Of a stretch of DNA of 64,000 nt, positions 18,190 through 30,100 are shown piece by piece. A program made the translations under genes and the position numbers. The DNA is from Abiotrophia defectiva ATCC 49176 (GTDB lineage: Bacteria > Bacillota > Bacilli > Lactobacillales > Aerococcaceae): positions 62,001 to 126,000 of the forward strand of contig NZ_KI535342.1 in assembly GCF_000160075.2 (NCBI RefSeq), given 5' to 3'. The notes under the pieces were generated by a model. That model was not told the origin of the DNA. It did not search any database and saw only the letters and a program-made list of their open reading frames with translations. Numbering within the stretch: position 1 is the first letter of the stretch; every line of letters begins with the position of its first letter.

Positions 18190-21100
18190 TTACTGTCCTT
18201 GGAAAATAGAGGTTCTGAAATCATTTGTTGCCAATAGATATTGACGATAAATTTCCTTCTTCACTTTGTGAACGTTATTGTCCCCTCTCGTCAGGAAGTT
18301 AGCCTTAATATCTGCTTCCATCGCTTGATGGATGAGTTGCTGGATATCAGCAAAAGTACGTACCTGTGTTCCATTGACTGTAATTGGAATCAGGGATTGG
18401 TTCAACTTATCAATCCGTTCTTTGAACATGGCCTGCTTAAAGACTGTCATGTTTTGGAACTCTCCTCCGGAGACAGATTTGATTACATAGGTATCACTTA
18501 GTTCTGTATTTCCAGCAGCCTTAGCTTCCTTCTGAAGCTTATCAGAGGCGTACGGTACAAAACCATCTTCATAGCCCTTGTAGGCCATCATCTCCCAAGC
18601 CATGCGCTTAAACATGAGACCACCCGGTGAACCCGTCGTGTTTTCCCCAGTCGCATAGTTTGGTGCATACATATTAATTGTGACGTAATTATCACGATTA
18701 TATTTAGCCTTGGCTCCATAGCCACGCTTAACAACCAATTGGTGCTCAACCAAATCATTAATAGAAGTGAGATTGATATTCTCCCATTCTTGGTCAGTTA
18801 ATTCCTTAATTAGGTTGTTAGCATGCACGCCATCCACCTCATTGGTTACCTGGTTATACATCTTCTTCCAGAAATCCTTACCGCGGGCCAAGACATCTAG
18901 TCCTTCCGCATAGTCTAGAGTATACAGAACGTCGAATACTCCATGAACATACTCATGAACATCTGCTGCAGTTTGGAAGCGATCTGGCGATTCATTGTAA
19001 TAACGCAATTTCTCATTAGAGTAATCGAAGATAGTGTTAATCCCCATATGGTTGATTGTGCTTGGATTCTCAGGTGCTTGTAACAAACCTTGTGGGTACT
19101 GCTCAAATCTCTCATCTGGACGCCAACCATAACCCCCTAAGTTGATAGAACGGTCTTGCAGATGGACTAATTCATGCGTCCAAATCGATGCCCCGTTGTA
19201 GTCATTAAGCATATCCGTATGGATAAAGTAGATATTACTAATCGTATCTGCATAAGCAGCCGAACCATTTGCACCGAAATAGCGTCCAATTGGCCCGAAG
19301 AATTCGCGGATACCCATTGATGGATTCTTAGGAGCATTCCCCTTGGCATTGCTCTCACCAAACTCGCCAAACCACTGTCCAGTTGCATCCTTATAACCAT
19401 CCCAAGTTTGGTTCCCAGGGTTATTGGCAATACGGTCTTTAACAGCTGGCAAGGCCATTCGATACCAAGTATCCAGGTGAGTTTGTTGGCGATTGGCCAT
19501 AAGGTTAACCAACTCTTCCAGTCTTTGGCGATCATAGCTTCGACGATCTAAGCTACCCCAAGTAAATCCGTTAACTGTCGAAATAGCAAACAAAGTACTG
19601 TCTTTAAGGTTAAGTAATGGCAAAATGTAGTTTTGCACAGATCTTGCCTTAAGACGTGGGTAGATCCGATACTCTTTATTTGCTAAACCAGCTTCTCTCG
19701 ACGCCCGTTCTTCCAGTACCAGATTCTGCTGAGTAGCTTGTCGGAACCAAGCATTCTCATCTAAATCCGTAAGTGTCTCACGGAAGTAATCTAAGTAGTC
19801 TAGTAAATTCCCTACCGCTTGATCAGGACTAATGAAAGCTGCATAGGCACGGAAATTATGCTTAGTATGAAGCGCATTAATACCTCTTGAGCCCAAATAG
19901 ATAAGTTTATCGAGCACGTTCTCGCTCTTCCCAAAGAAATCAGCTTGATAGGTGGAAATATCACCAATATTGGCTTCGCCAAACTTGATCTCATAGTGGC
20001 GATGCATGTAGAGGAGACCCAGTAACAAGGCTTCCTTGTTATCGAGCACTTGTTGCTTGAGTTGCGCTTCTAGACCAGAATGACCTCCATCAATCGCTTG
20101 GTTCAAGCTTTGCTTAAGAACTTTTTTAACAGCATCCGTTAAGTTTGGTTTCAAGCGAGCCATTGTATCTTCTAGATAGAGGCGCTTGACATCTTTAATA
20201 CGCTCCGCCTGGTTAACAGCATCTAAATCTGCTTGAAGCTCTTCATCTGTAGGAACACGACCTAGTGTTTTTTGCAGAGCATCTCTACGCGTTTGTTTAA
20301 CCTTATCATTTACATAGTTCTTATCCTTGATGCCTAGTAGCTCAAACATCTTATCAGAGTAGAGGTCTGTAGTGCTAAGCTGCGCTGCAAGATCTTGCGC
20401 CAGACTTTCTATCGAGGCCTGTTGAATTTGGTTTGGTGTATAAATCAAGCCAGAGTCTTCCAATTGATACTCGACTATCCCAGTCTGCTTAAAGTTAGAT
20501 TTAGCAGCGAGGCCTAGATATTGCACACTCTTATCAGCATAGTGCAACATAATGCGATCCATTGGTTGACTATAATCTGTTACATAGTTTGAACCCATCA
20601 TAGGGGTAACAGATACAAGCACTTGAGATGCTAACTTGCCAGTTGCCAGGTTACCATACTTAATAATCTGTTCCTTGTTATAGAACGGCAGGAGTTTTTC
20701 CATGTTGGCATAAGCTTGTGCTTTATCTGCCTTGTAATTCGGCATGGTAGTATAGTCCGTCATCAGCGATTCTTTAGACAAGGTCGTCACAGCGTCAGAG
20801 CTATCGTCGAAGGAAACAGTGATTCCCATAGCTTGCTGACGACTAGCTGCCTCTTGAGGTGAGATAGTTTCTATATCCTTGAGAAACTCTTGCTCTATAC
20901 CAGAAGCTACATCTTGCACAACCGCAATATTGCTGAAGCTTCTACGCGTTGATTCTTGCTGCTCCGCATTTCTATGACCAAAGAAAATACGGCCATTGTC
21001 TACCTTGGTTTCGCTGATTACTTGGTCTATACGGCTATTACTCCAGGTAGAACCTACTGCCCCACCTGTCGAAGAGCCCCAACGTCTAAGAACGCCACTA

Positions 21101-24100
21101 CCGCTATTCCAGATGTTCCCTTTAACCACGGCTTTCGTTAGGCTGCTGCCTGAGCCAACAGCCCCAACCAGTCCACCATATCTACTATTTTCGTTACCAG
21201 ACGAAAGGTGCATATTAATATCAGCAGTCGCCTGTGTAATGCTACCTTTCTCAAGGTTAGCTACAATTCCACCTATAGTTGAATTTGCACCATTGAAAGC
21301 CATAGATTCTATGCTACCCTTAAAGCCGACTTGACTCAACTGAGAACCACCTAGTACAGTGGCCACTAAACCACCAATGCTCTGGCTACCAGATAGTCGA
21401 CCGCTAGCCGTTACATCCGTGATGGTTGTTTGGTTTGCGACAACTGCCAAGGAACCTACGTTATCACGATCGCGAATATCAACTCGCTTAAGGTCCAAAT
21501 TAGAAATCGTAGCTTGATTAGTTTCCTTAAATAGCGGTGCCTTCAAATCAAAGATGGCATGCGATTGTCCATCAGCACCACGCCCTAGTAATTTCCCTCG
21601 GAAGGTATCCATTAAGTAGGCTTCTTGACCCTTAGCTAACACAACATCAGCTGCGCTAACATTAGAGCCTAAGATGAATGTGCCACTTAGATTCGCCTTC
21701 ATAGCTGTCAACAACTCACCGAAGCTATGGTAAACATTATTCACGGCAGGGGCAGCCTTACGAACTAGGAACTGATGAGTCTGATGATAATCAGTTGTTC
21801 CCCCATTATTTTGCACTAATTCAGGCGCAGTGGCGGTCACTTGATAGTAATCCTCGCCATTGTAGGTTGTTGCTTCTATTGCCGCTACTTTGAGCACCAC
21901 ATCCTTATAGCGATCCGAACTTACTTTCACTAAATAGCCACTGAGGTCTTGAGGCACTGAGGCCAAAGCACTAACGCGCTTAAGCTCCTGCCCTTCCACT
22001 TGATAGAGGCCTTCTTCTTTAATCTGTTTAAGCTCAAACTTCTTGAGTTTAAGCTCTACCAGCTCTTCAGATAACTGTGGATCCGTCTTAGACACGCCTA
22101 ATTTATCTGCATAGGTTAGCTCTGTTACCAAGCGGTATGGCACTTCATAATTGAGGCCATTAATTACGGCTTGATTATTATTAATCGCAACCGTTTGAAC
22201 CAGTTGGTCTCCTTGATAGACTTTGACTTGGGCGCTTTGATATTTATTAGCTGGATCAAACAAGGTATAGTTCACCGTCACGCTTCGAGACAGCTCATCA
22301 GTTGGTAGAACAACTTCTTGGCTTGTAAAGCGTGGTGTGTGCATCACTAACTGGGCAATCGCTTGATCTAAGGCCTGCTTAGCACTATCTACGGCAGACT
22401 GGCTTGCATTCAGATCTTGATTTACTTGCTTAGCAGCACTTAACTGAGTCTGAAGGGCTTGCCAACTCGCAGGCGTATAGTGATTTTCTACTAGAGGGCC
22501 TGCCTCAGCTATGCTAGCCTGAAGGGCTTGCTTGTTGGCCTGATCAACTAACTTATTCTTAGCCTCATCAATTTTCACTTGGGCTGATTTAATCGCTTGT
22601 AGGGCCTCGTTCACTTGAACTTGGCTTGCATTCTCATTCGCAATCATTGCCTGAGCTTGAGCCTTGGCTTGATTAATAGTTGACTGATTAGCCGTCAAAC
22701 TATTGCGATAAGCCGTAATACTTGCAGGTGTCTTACCGTCTGTAGCAATTGGTTCATTCAGCTTGTTTAAGGCCCCAATCAAGGCTTGCTTATCGGCCTT
22801 AGTTTGAAGCCCAGCTTTAGCTGCAGTCAAAGCTGTATGACTAGCCTTCAACTGGTTAACCGCCTCTTGAACTTGAGCTGGTGTCGCGTTCAAATCATTC
22901 TGTACACTTAGAGCTTTCGCTAGCGCGGCGTCAGCTTGAGCCTTGGTTGTCTCATAAGTTGTAATACTTTGCGGGGTCTTATTAGCCAAATCTGGCGCTT
23001 TCGCCACTTCATTCTGAAGTTTAGTACGCTCACTTGTTAAGGCAGATTTATCAGCTTGATCTACCAGTAAGGTTTTAGCTGCATTAACTTTTGCTTGAAT
23101 TGCTTGAACCTGCTCTAGAGCTTGGGCTACTTGACTAGCTATTGCGTTCTCATCCGCTAACACAGACTGAGCTGCTTGTTTTGCAGCATCAAGTTCTGAT
23201 TGGTAGCCTGATTCTTGCGTACGGAAGGCATCAATACTTCTTGGAGTCTTACCTATGGTGGAAATTGGAGAATTTAAGGCCTCATAAGCTGCTCGTAGGC
23301 CTGCCTTATCCCCCTTGACTTGAAGGGCAGATTTGGCTTTCTCTAAGGCTTGTTTGGCACTTGCCAAACGATTAATAGCTTCCTGAACTTGCGCTTGTGT
23401 TGCGTTCGGATCAGCTTGCACACCTTTAGCTACTTCTAGAGCTGCTTGGGCAGTTGCCTTAGCTTGCTCGTAGGCAGTCACAGACTTCGGCGTCTTATCA
23501 GCCAACGTTGGCGCCTTATTCACTTCTACTTGGCTATTATTAATAGCTTCCGATAATAAGTGCTTATCAGCCTGGTTCACTAACAGACCGACTGCTTGGT
23601 TGACCTGCGTTTGAGCTACTTGTACCGCACGAAGTGCATCTTCCACTTGCTCGCGACTAGCATTCTCATCCGCAATCACTTGTGCCGCCTTAGACTTAGC
23701 AGGTGAAATAACTCCGTCCTGTGCCTTAAGGCGTGCTTGATATGCTTGGATACTATTTGGTGTCTTATTAGTAGTTGAAACAGCCTGGTTTATGGTGGCT
23801 AGAGCCTCCAATAAGCTTGATTTGTCTGCTTTATCCCGCAGATTATTCTTAGCCGCCTCTAAATCTGCTTGGGCTTGAGTAATCCGTGTCTTCGCTGCTT
23901 CTGCCGCTTCTGGACTAGCATTCAAATCTGCGATAATAGCTTGGCCTGCCTGAACTGCGGCTTGAGCGTCCGCCTTAGCCTGCTCGTAAGCTTGAACCGA
24001 CTGCGGCGTCTTATTCGTTAGGTTTGGCGTCGCCTGAATAGCAGTATCAAGATTTTGCTTAGCCTGTTCTAACGCTGACTTGTCGGCTTGGTTCACCAGG

Positions 24101-27100
24101 AGTGCCTTGGCAATGTCTACCTTAGTTTGCGCTTCGCGAACGGCTTGAAGCGCTTGAGCCACTTGCGCTTCCGTTGCGTTTTCATCGGCAATCACTGCCT
24201 TCGCTTTGGCTTTAGCTTGGTCAGTTGTCGCTTTATCGGCAGCTTGTGCTTGTTCAAAGGCACGAACACTGTTTGGTGTCTTACCAGAAGTTGAAATTGG
24301 GGCATTCAATGCGTTGAGGGCAGATTGAAGTCCTGCCTTATTTGCTTTGTCACGTAAATTATCCTGTGCTGATTTCAAAGCTGCTTGGGCTTGAGTAATC
24401 CGTGTCTTCGCTGCTTCTACCGCTTCTGGACTAGCATTCAAATCTGTGATAACAGCTTGGCCTGCCTGAACTGCAGCTCGCGCGTCCGCCTTGGCTTGCT
24501 CGTAAGCTTGAATTGACTGTGGCGTCTTATTCATTAGGTTTGGCGTCGCCTGAATAGCAGTATCAAGATTTTGCTTAGCCTGCTCTAACGCTGACTTGTC
24601 GGCTTGATTAACTAGAAGTGCCTTGGCAACGTCTACCTTAGTTTGCGCATCTCGAACGGCTTGAAGCGCTTGAGACACTTGGGCTTCCGTTGCATTTTCA
24701 TCGGCAATCACCGCTTGAGCCTTGGTCTTAGCTTGGTCAGTTGTCGCTTTATCTGTAGCTTGTGCTTGTTCAAAGGCGCGAACACTGTTTGGTGTCTTAC
24801 CGTTCGTAGCAATTGGTTCATTCAGCTTGTTTAAGGCCCCAATCAAGGCTTGCTTATCGGCCTTAGTTTGAAGCCCAGCTTTAGCTGAGGTCAAAGCTGT
24901 ATGACTGGCCTTCAACTGATTAACCGCCTCTTGAACTTGAGCTGGTGTCGCGTTCAAATCGTTCTGTACACTTAGAGCTTTCGCTAGCGCTGCGTCAGCC
25001 TGAGCCTTGGCTGATTCATAAGCTGTAATACTTTGCGGCGTCTTATTAGCCAAATCTGGCGCTTGTGCCACTTGATTCTGTAGTTTAGTACGCTCACTTG
25101 TTAAGGCAGATTTATCAGCTTGATCTACCAGTAAGGCTTTGGCTGCATTAACTTTTGCTTGGATTGCTTGAACCTGCTCTAGAGCTTGGGCTACTTGACT
25201 AGCTGTTGCATTCTCATCTGCTAGCACGGATTGAGCCGCTTGTTTTGCAGAATTAAGGTCTGATTGGTAGCCTGATTCTTGCGTACGGAAGGCATCAATA
25301 CTTCTTGGAGTCTTACCAACAGTTGAAATCGGAGCATTTAAAGCATTGAGTGCAGACTGGAGTCCTGCCTTATTTGCTTTATCTCGTAAATTATCCTGTG
25401 CTGCTTTCAAAGCTGCTTGGGCTTGAGTAATCCGTGTCTTCGCTGCTTCTACCGCTTCTGGACTAGCGTTCAAATCTGCGATAACAGCTTGGCCCGCTTG
25501 AACTGCAGCTTGTGCGTTTGCCTTAGCTTGTTCGTATGCTTGAACCGACTGCGGCGTCTTATTCGTTAGGTTTGGCGTCGCCTGAATAGCAGTATCAAGA
25601 TTTTGCTTAGCCTGTTCTAAAGCTGACTTGTCTGCTTGATTCACCAGAAGCGCCTTGGCAGTGTCTACCTTAGTTTGCGCATCCCGAACGGCTTGAAGAG
25701 CTTGAGCCACTTGAGCTTCCGTTGCGTTTTCATCGGCAATCACTGCCTTAGCTTTGGCTTTAGCTTGGTCAGTTGTCGCTTTATCGACAGCTTGTGCTTT
25801 TTCAAAGGCGCTGACACTGTTTGGTGTCTTGCCAACAGTTGAAATCGGAGTATTTAAAGCATTGAGTGCAGACTGGAGTCCTGCCTTATTTGCTTTGTCT
25901 CGCAAATTATCCTGAGCTGCTTTCAGAGCTGCTTGGGCTTGAGTAATCCGTGTCTTCGCTGCTTCTACCGCTTCTGGGCTTGCATTCAAATCTACGATTA
26001 TAGCTTGGCCCGCCTGAACTGCAGCTTGAGCGTCCGCTTTAGCCTGCTCGTAAGCTTGAACCGACTGTGGCGTCTTATTCGTTAGGTTTGGCGTCGCCTG
26101 AATAGCAGTATCAAGATTTTGCTTAGCCTGTCCTAAAGCTGACTTGTCTGCTTGATTCACTAGAAGTGCCTTGGCTTGATTTATCTGACTTTGTGCTTCT
26201 TGAATAGCTTGAAGTGCTTGACTGACTTGTTCTGGACTCGCATCCTGGTTAGCTATGATACGTTCAGCTTCATTCTTAGCAGCTTCAACTTGAGCAAGTT
26301 GACCATTTTGTGCCTGATTAAAGGCTTGAATGCTCTTTGGTGTCTTACCTTCCGTTGAGATTGGTTGTTTCAAGGTTGCCAAAGCTTGGATTAGCTTCGC
26401 CTTATCTGCCTGGTTCGTCAGACCTTCTTGGGCCGCTTTTAGGTTAGCTTGAGCTTCCTTAATTTTATTGACTGCTTCTGCTACTGCGTTTGGAGTTGCA
26501 TTGGCGTCAGCAATGATTGCCTGAGCATTTTGAACTTGGGCTTGAGCAGCCTGACGTGCTCGGTCATAAGCACCAATAGATTGTGGGGTTTTGTTAGTTA
26601 AATCTGCTTGAGCTTGTAAAATTGTATCTAGTGCTGCACGAGCTTGTTTCAGGGCTGATTTATCGGATTGATTCACTAACTTTGCACGAGCTTGATCTAG
26701 CTTAGCCTGAGCGGCCTTAAGTTCAGCTAAAGCCTGGCTAACTGCTTCTGGTGTTACATTTTCGTCTAGCATTACATCCTGAGCCTTTTGAATCGCTTGG
26801 TCGCGAGATGCTCGATTGGCTTGCTTAGCTTCCTCAAAGGCTGTCACACTATTTGGTGTTTTACTAGCTAAATCAATCGGTTGATTGATTTGTGACAAGG
26901 CCTGTTCTAGAGCTACTTTGTCCGCTTTAGGGGTCAAAGCCGCTATCGCTGATTCGAGACTTGTCGCGGTCGTCCGCGACTGGGCAAGCGCATCATTCAT
27001 TTCATTTTCAGCTGTATTAGGATCCTCAATCAAACTACTTAATAAGTCTAGTTCAGTTTCAGCTTCCTCCAGCACCTCTTGATAATCTCTAATTGACGCT

Positions 27101-30100
27101 GGTGTTTTATCACTTAAATCTGGTTTTTGGCTTAATAAATCTTGAAGTCCTTGGCGAGCAGCTCGAAGTGCTGTTTTGTCAACTTGATTGACGAGTAGCA
27201 ACTGGCTATTCGATTTGCGTTCTAGCGCTTGTTCTAGCGCACTAATTGCCTCCTGAACCGCCGCTTCTGTAGCATTCTTATCTTCAGCTACCTGTGCACC
27301 TTTAGCTAGAGCCGCATCAATTTCCGCTCGATGACGACCATATTCTGTCTGATATTCTTGAACGCTCTTAGGAGTCTTACCCTCTGTTGAGATAGGTTTG
27401 ACCATTTCTTTCAAGAGTTTGTGCAAGGTAGCTTTCCCTGCTTGGTCTCGGAGGTTTTCCTTAGCATGTTGCAAAGCTGCCTTAGATTGATTGACTTCCT
27501 CTACTGCAGTCGCTACCTCTTGGGGGCTAGCGTCTAAATCTTGAACGATTCGATTCGCCTGCTCCAATGCATCGCGGGCCTCTTCTTGCTTCTGACGATA
27601 GAGAGCAAGACTAAATGGTGTCTTGTTGCTTCCCTCTACTTCCTGGGCAAGGTCGGTTTCCAGAGTTCGAATAGCTTGTTCTAAAGCTGTCTTATTTGCT
27701 TGATCTTTAAGAAGCTTGGCTGCTTGATCCAATTTTTCCTGCTGGGCTTGAACCTGAGCTAAAGCAGCCTCAACTTCAGCAGGGCTAGCATTTGCATCGT
27801 CAAGTACTGCCTGTGCTTGATCATTCGCTTGCGCCAACTCCCGAGCTAGCGCTTGAACTTGGGCCTGGTAAGCGGCCACACTCTTAGGGGTCTTACCCGT
27901 TGTGTCAGGCTTTTTCGCCAGGGCTTGCTTAGCTTGTCGCAAAGACTCCTTGTCCGCAACTGCCATAATAGCAGTTTCAGCCGTACGTAATTTTTCTTGA
28001 GCTTGATTTAATTGTTCGTTCAGCTCTAGGACTTCCATAGGACTTGCATCAAGATTGGCTAGCAACTGGGCAGCTTCTTGCGTTAGGCGTTGAGCCGCCT
28101 CTTTGGCTTGACGATAGGCCGCCACACTCTTAGGGGTCTTGTTAGACAAATCTGGCTCTGAAGCTAACAGTTGGTCTAAGTCTGCCTTGGTTTGATTGAG
28201 CACCTTCTTATCAGTTTGGTCTACTAGAAGTTCTTGAGCCTGACTGACTTCTTGCTGGAAAGCCTGAACTTTTGCTACGACAGTATCCACTTGTTCCTGA
28301 CTAGCATTCGGATCCTCCTGGACCGCATTTGCTTGAGTAATCAGCTCAGCAAGGCGCTCAGCATATGCCGCTTTTGCAGCCTCGAATTGTTTGACGCTCT
28401 TTGGTGTCTTGCCATCCGTATTAACAGGTTTTGCTAACTGATTCAATGCTTCCTTTAAAACACTTAAGTCTGCTTTATCTTGAAGAGCTGCTTGGGCATC
28501 CTGCAAGGACTTTAACTGGTCAGCTAAGTTCTGTGTCATAGCGTCGATGTCTGCTTCAGTAGCGTCTCCATCCTTTAAGACACTGCCCCCATTTTGTAGG
28601 GCTGCCTGAGCAAACTTAATTTGTTCCTTGAGAGCTTGGGCGCTAGCTGGTGTTTTCTGACTTAAATCTGTTGCATTCAGAGTCTTAACAAGATTAGCCA
28701 GATTATCGGATTGAGTGATGAGCGGCGTCTGATCTGCACGCTTGACTAAAGTGTCAGGCAAAGCCACTTGGCGCGCAATTATCCCTGTCATCTTCGAAGT
28801 CAGTTGATCGATTTCTGACTGGCTTACGGCACCACTAGCCTGAAGACTAGTCATCGCCTCTACAAGGGCTTGATAATCTTGTTTCAGGCTGGCTAGAGCA
28901 TCATTGTAAGCTTTTACGCTTTTCGGTGTCTTACCTGATAAATCATCATTCGCTAAAACCTGCCAACTTGCTTGAGCTTGTTCAAGATTTGCTTGCCAAG
29001 CAGCATAGTTAAGTGGCTTAGGTGGCTCAGGTTGTGGGATTGGATCCGGAGTTGGACTTGGTGTCTTACTGCTTGATTCTGCTGGATTTGGAATTTGATT
29101 CTGACTGCTTGATTCAGAACTTGGCTGAGGTGTCGATTCAACTTGACTTGAAGACTCGGCCGGTTGCGAGATTACAGCTTGACTTGATTCAGATTCTGCT
29201 GGATCAGAGCTTACCGGCTGAGCACTACTTTGAGTCGATTCAACAGGCTGACTAGACTCGCTAGATTGAGACGAACTTTCACTTACGGTCACTTCTGATG
29301 ATTGACTGAGGGAGGCCTCACTCTCACTTGATAGCGGAGACTCACTGCTAGATTCTGCGTTACTTGAAGATAAATCTGATGTAGAGGCACTTGACTCACT
29401 GCTTGCAACGGAACTAGTCACTACTGCATTAGCTGGCGAACTAGATGAAGATTCAGAAACCAATTGACTAGAAAGCTCTTCGCTAGAAACTTCCTCATTC
29501 GACTGGACTTGCGATGAACTTTCACTAGACTGTGGAAGAGTATTATTAGCCTGATTTAATGTCGCTTGAGCAAAGTAACCGACATATTCATAGCCTTCGA
29601 TGTGGATACGAGGGTCTGGCAAATGATCTCCTTGCTGACTATAAAAAACTTGATTATAGCGATTTAGCAAACGTGATTCGAGGGCTAGCGTTGCCGAGGT
29701 CGATAGAATCTGCCCTAAACTTGATACTACCATCAAAGTCATTATCGTTTTCTTACGATCACGAATAAGGCCCACTGCAACAATTAAGGTTAAAGCTCCT
29801 GCCATGGCTCCAAAAAGAGGCGCCGCCTCTCCCGTCGCTGGCAGTACTTGCTTGGATTCTATCGGACGATAAACAAAATAATAGACCTGGTCAGCCTGCG
29901 CAATATCGGAAGGCGTACCAGATAGAATCGCTTGTTGTTGGGCAGGTGTTAGCTCTTGCAGAGCCACATACTGATAGCTAGTCGTTATAGAGGATAATGT
30001 AGGTGCCGAGGCTACATATTGAGAACTAATACTCCCCTGAGCTTGGACCGAAATTGGTGCTGTTGTCCCCATAAAAAAGCTCCCAATCACTACCGACGCA

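Noticed and set aside
22345-29013. Regularly spaced repeats resembling a CRISPR or satellite array
   Set aside because: Repeats are in-frame 86-residue protein modules with conserved amino-acid pattern; no short palindromic repeat with unique spacers and no cas genes.
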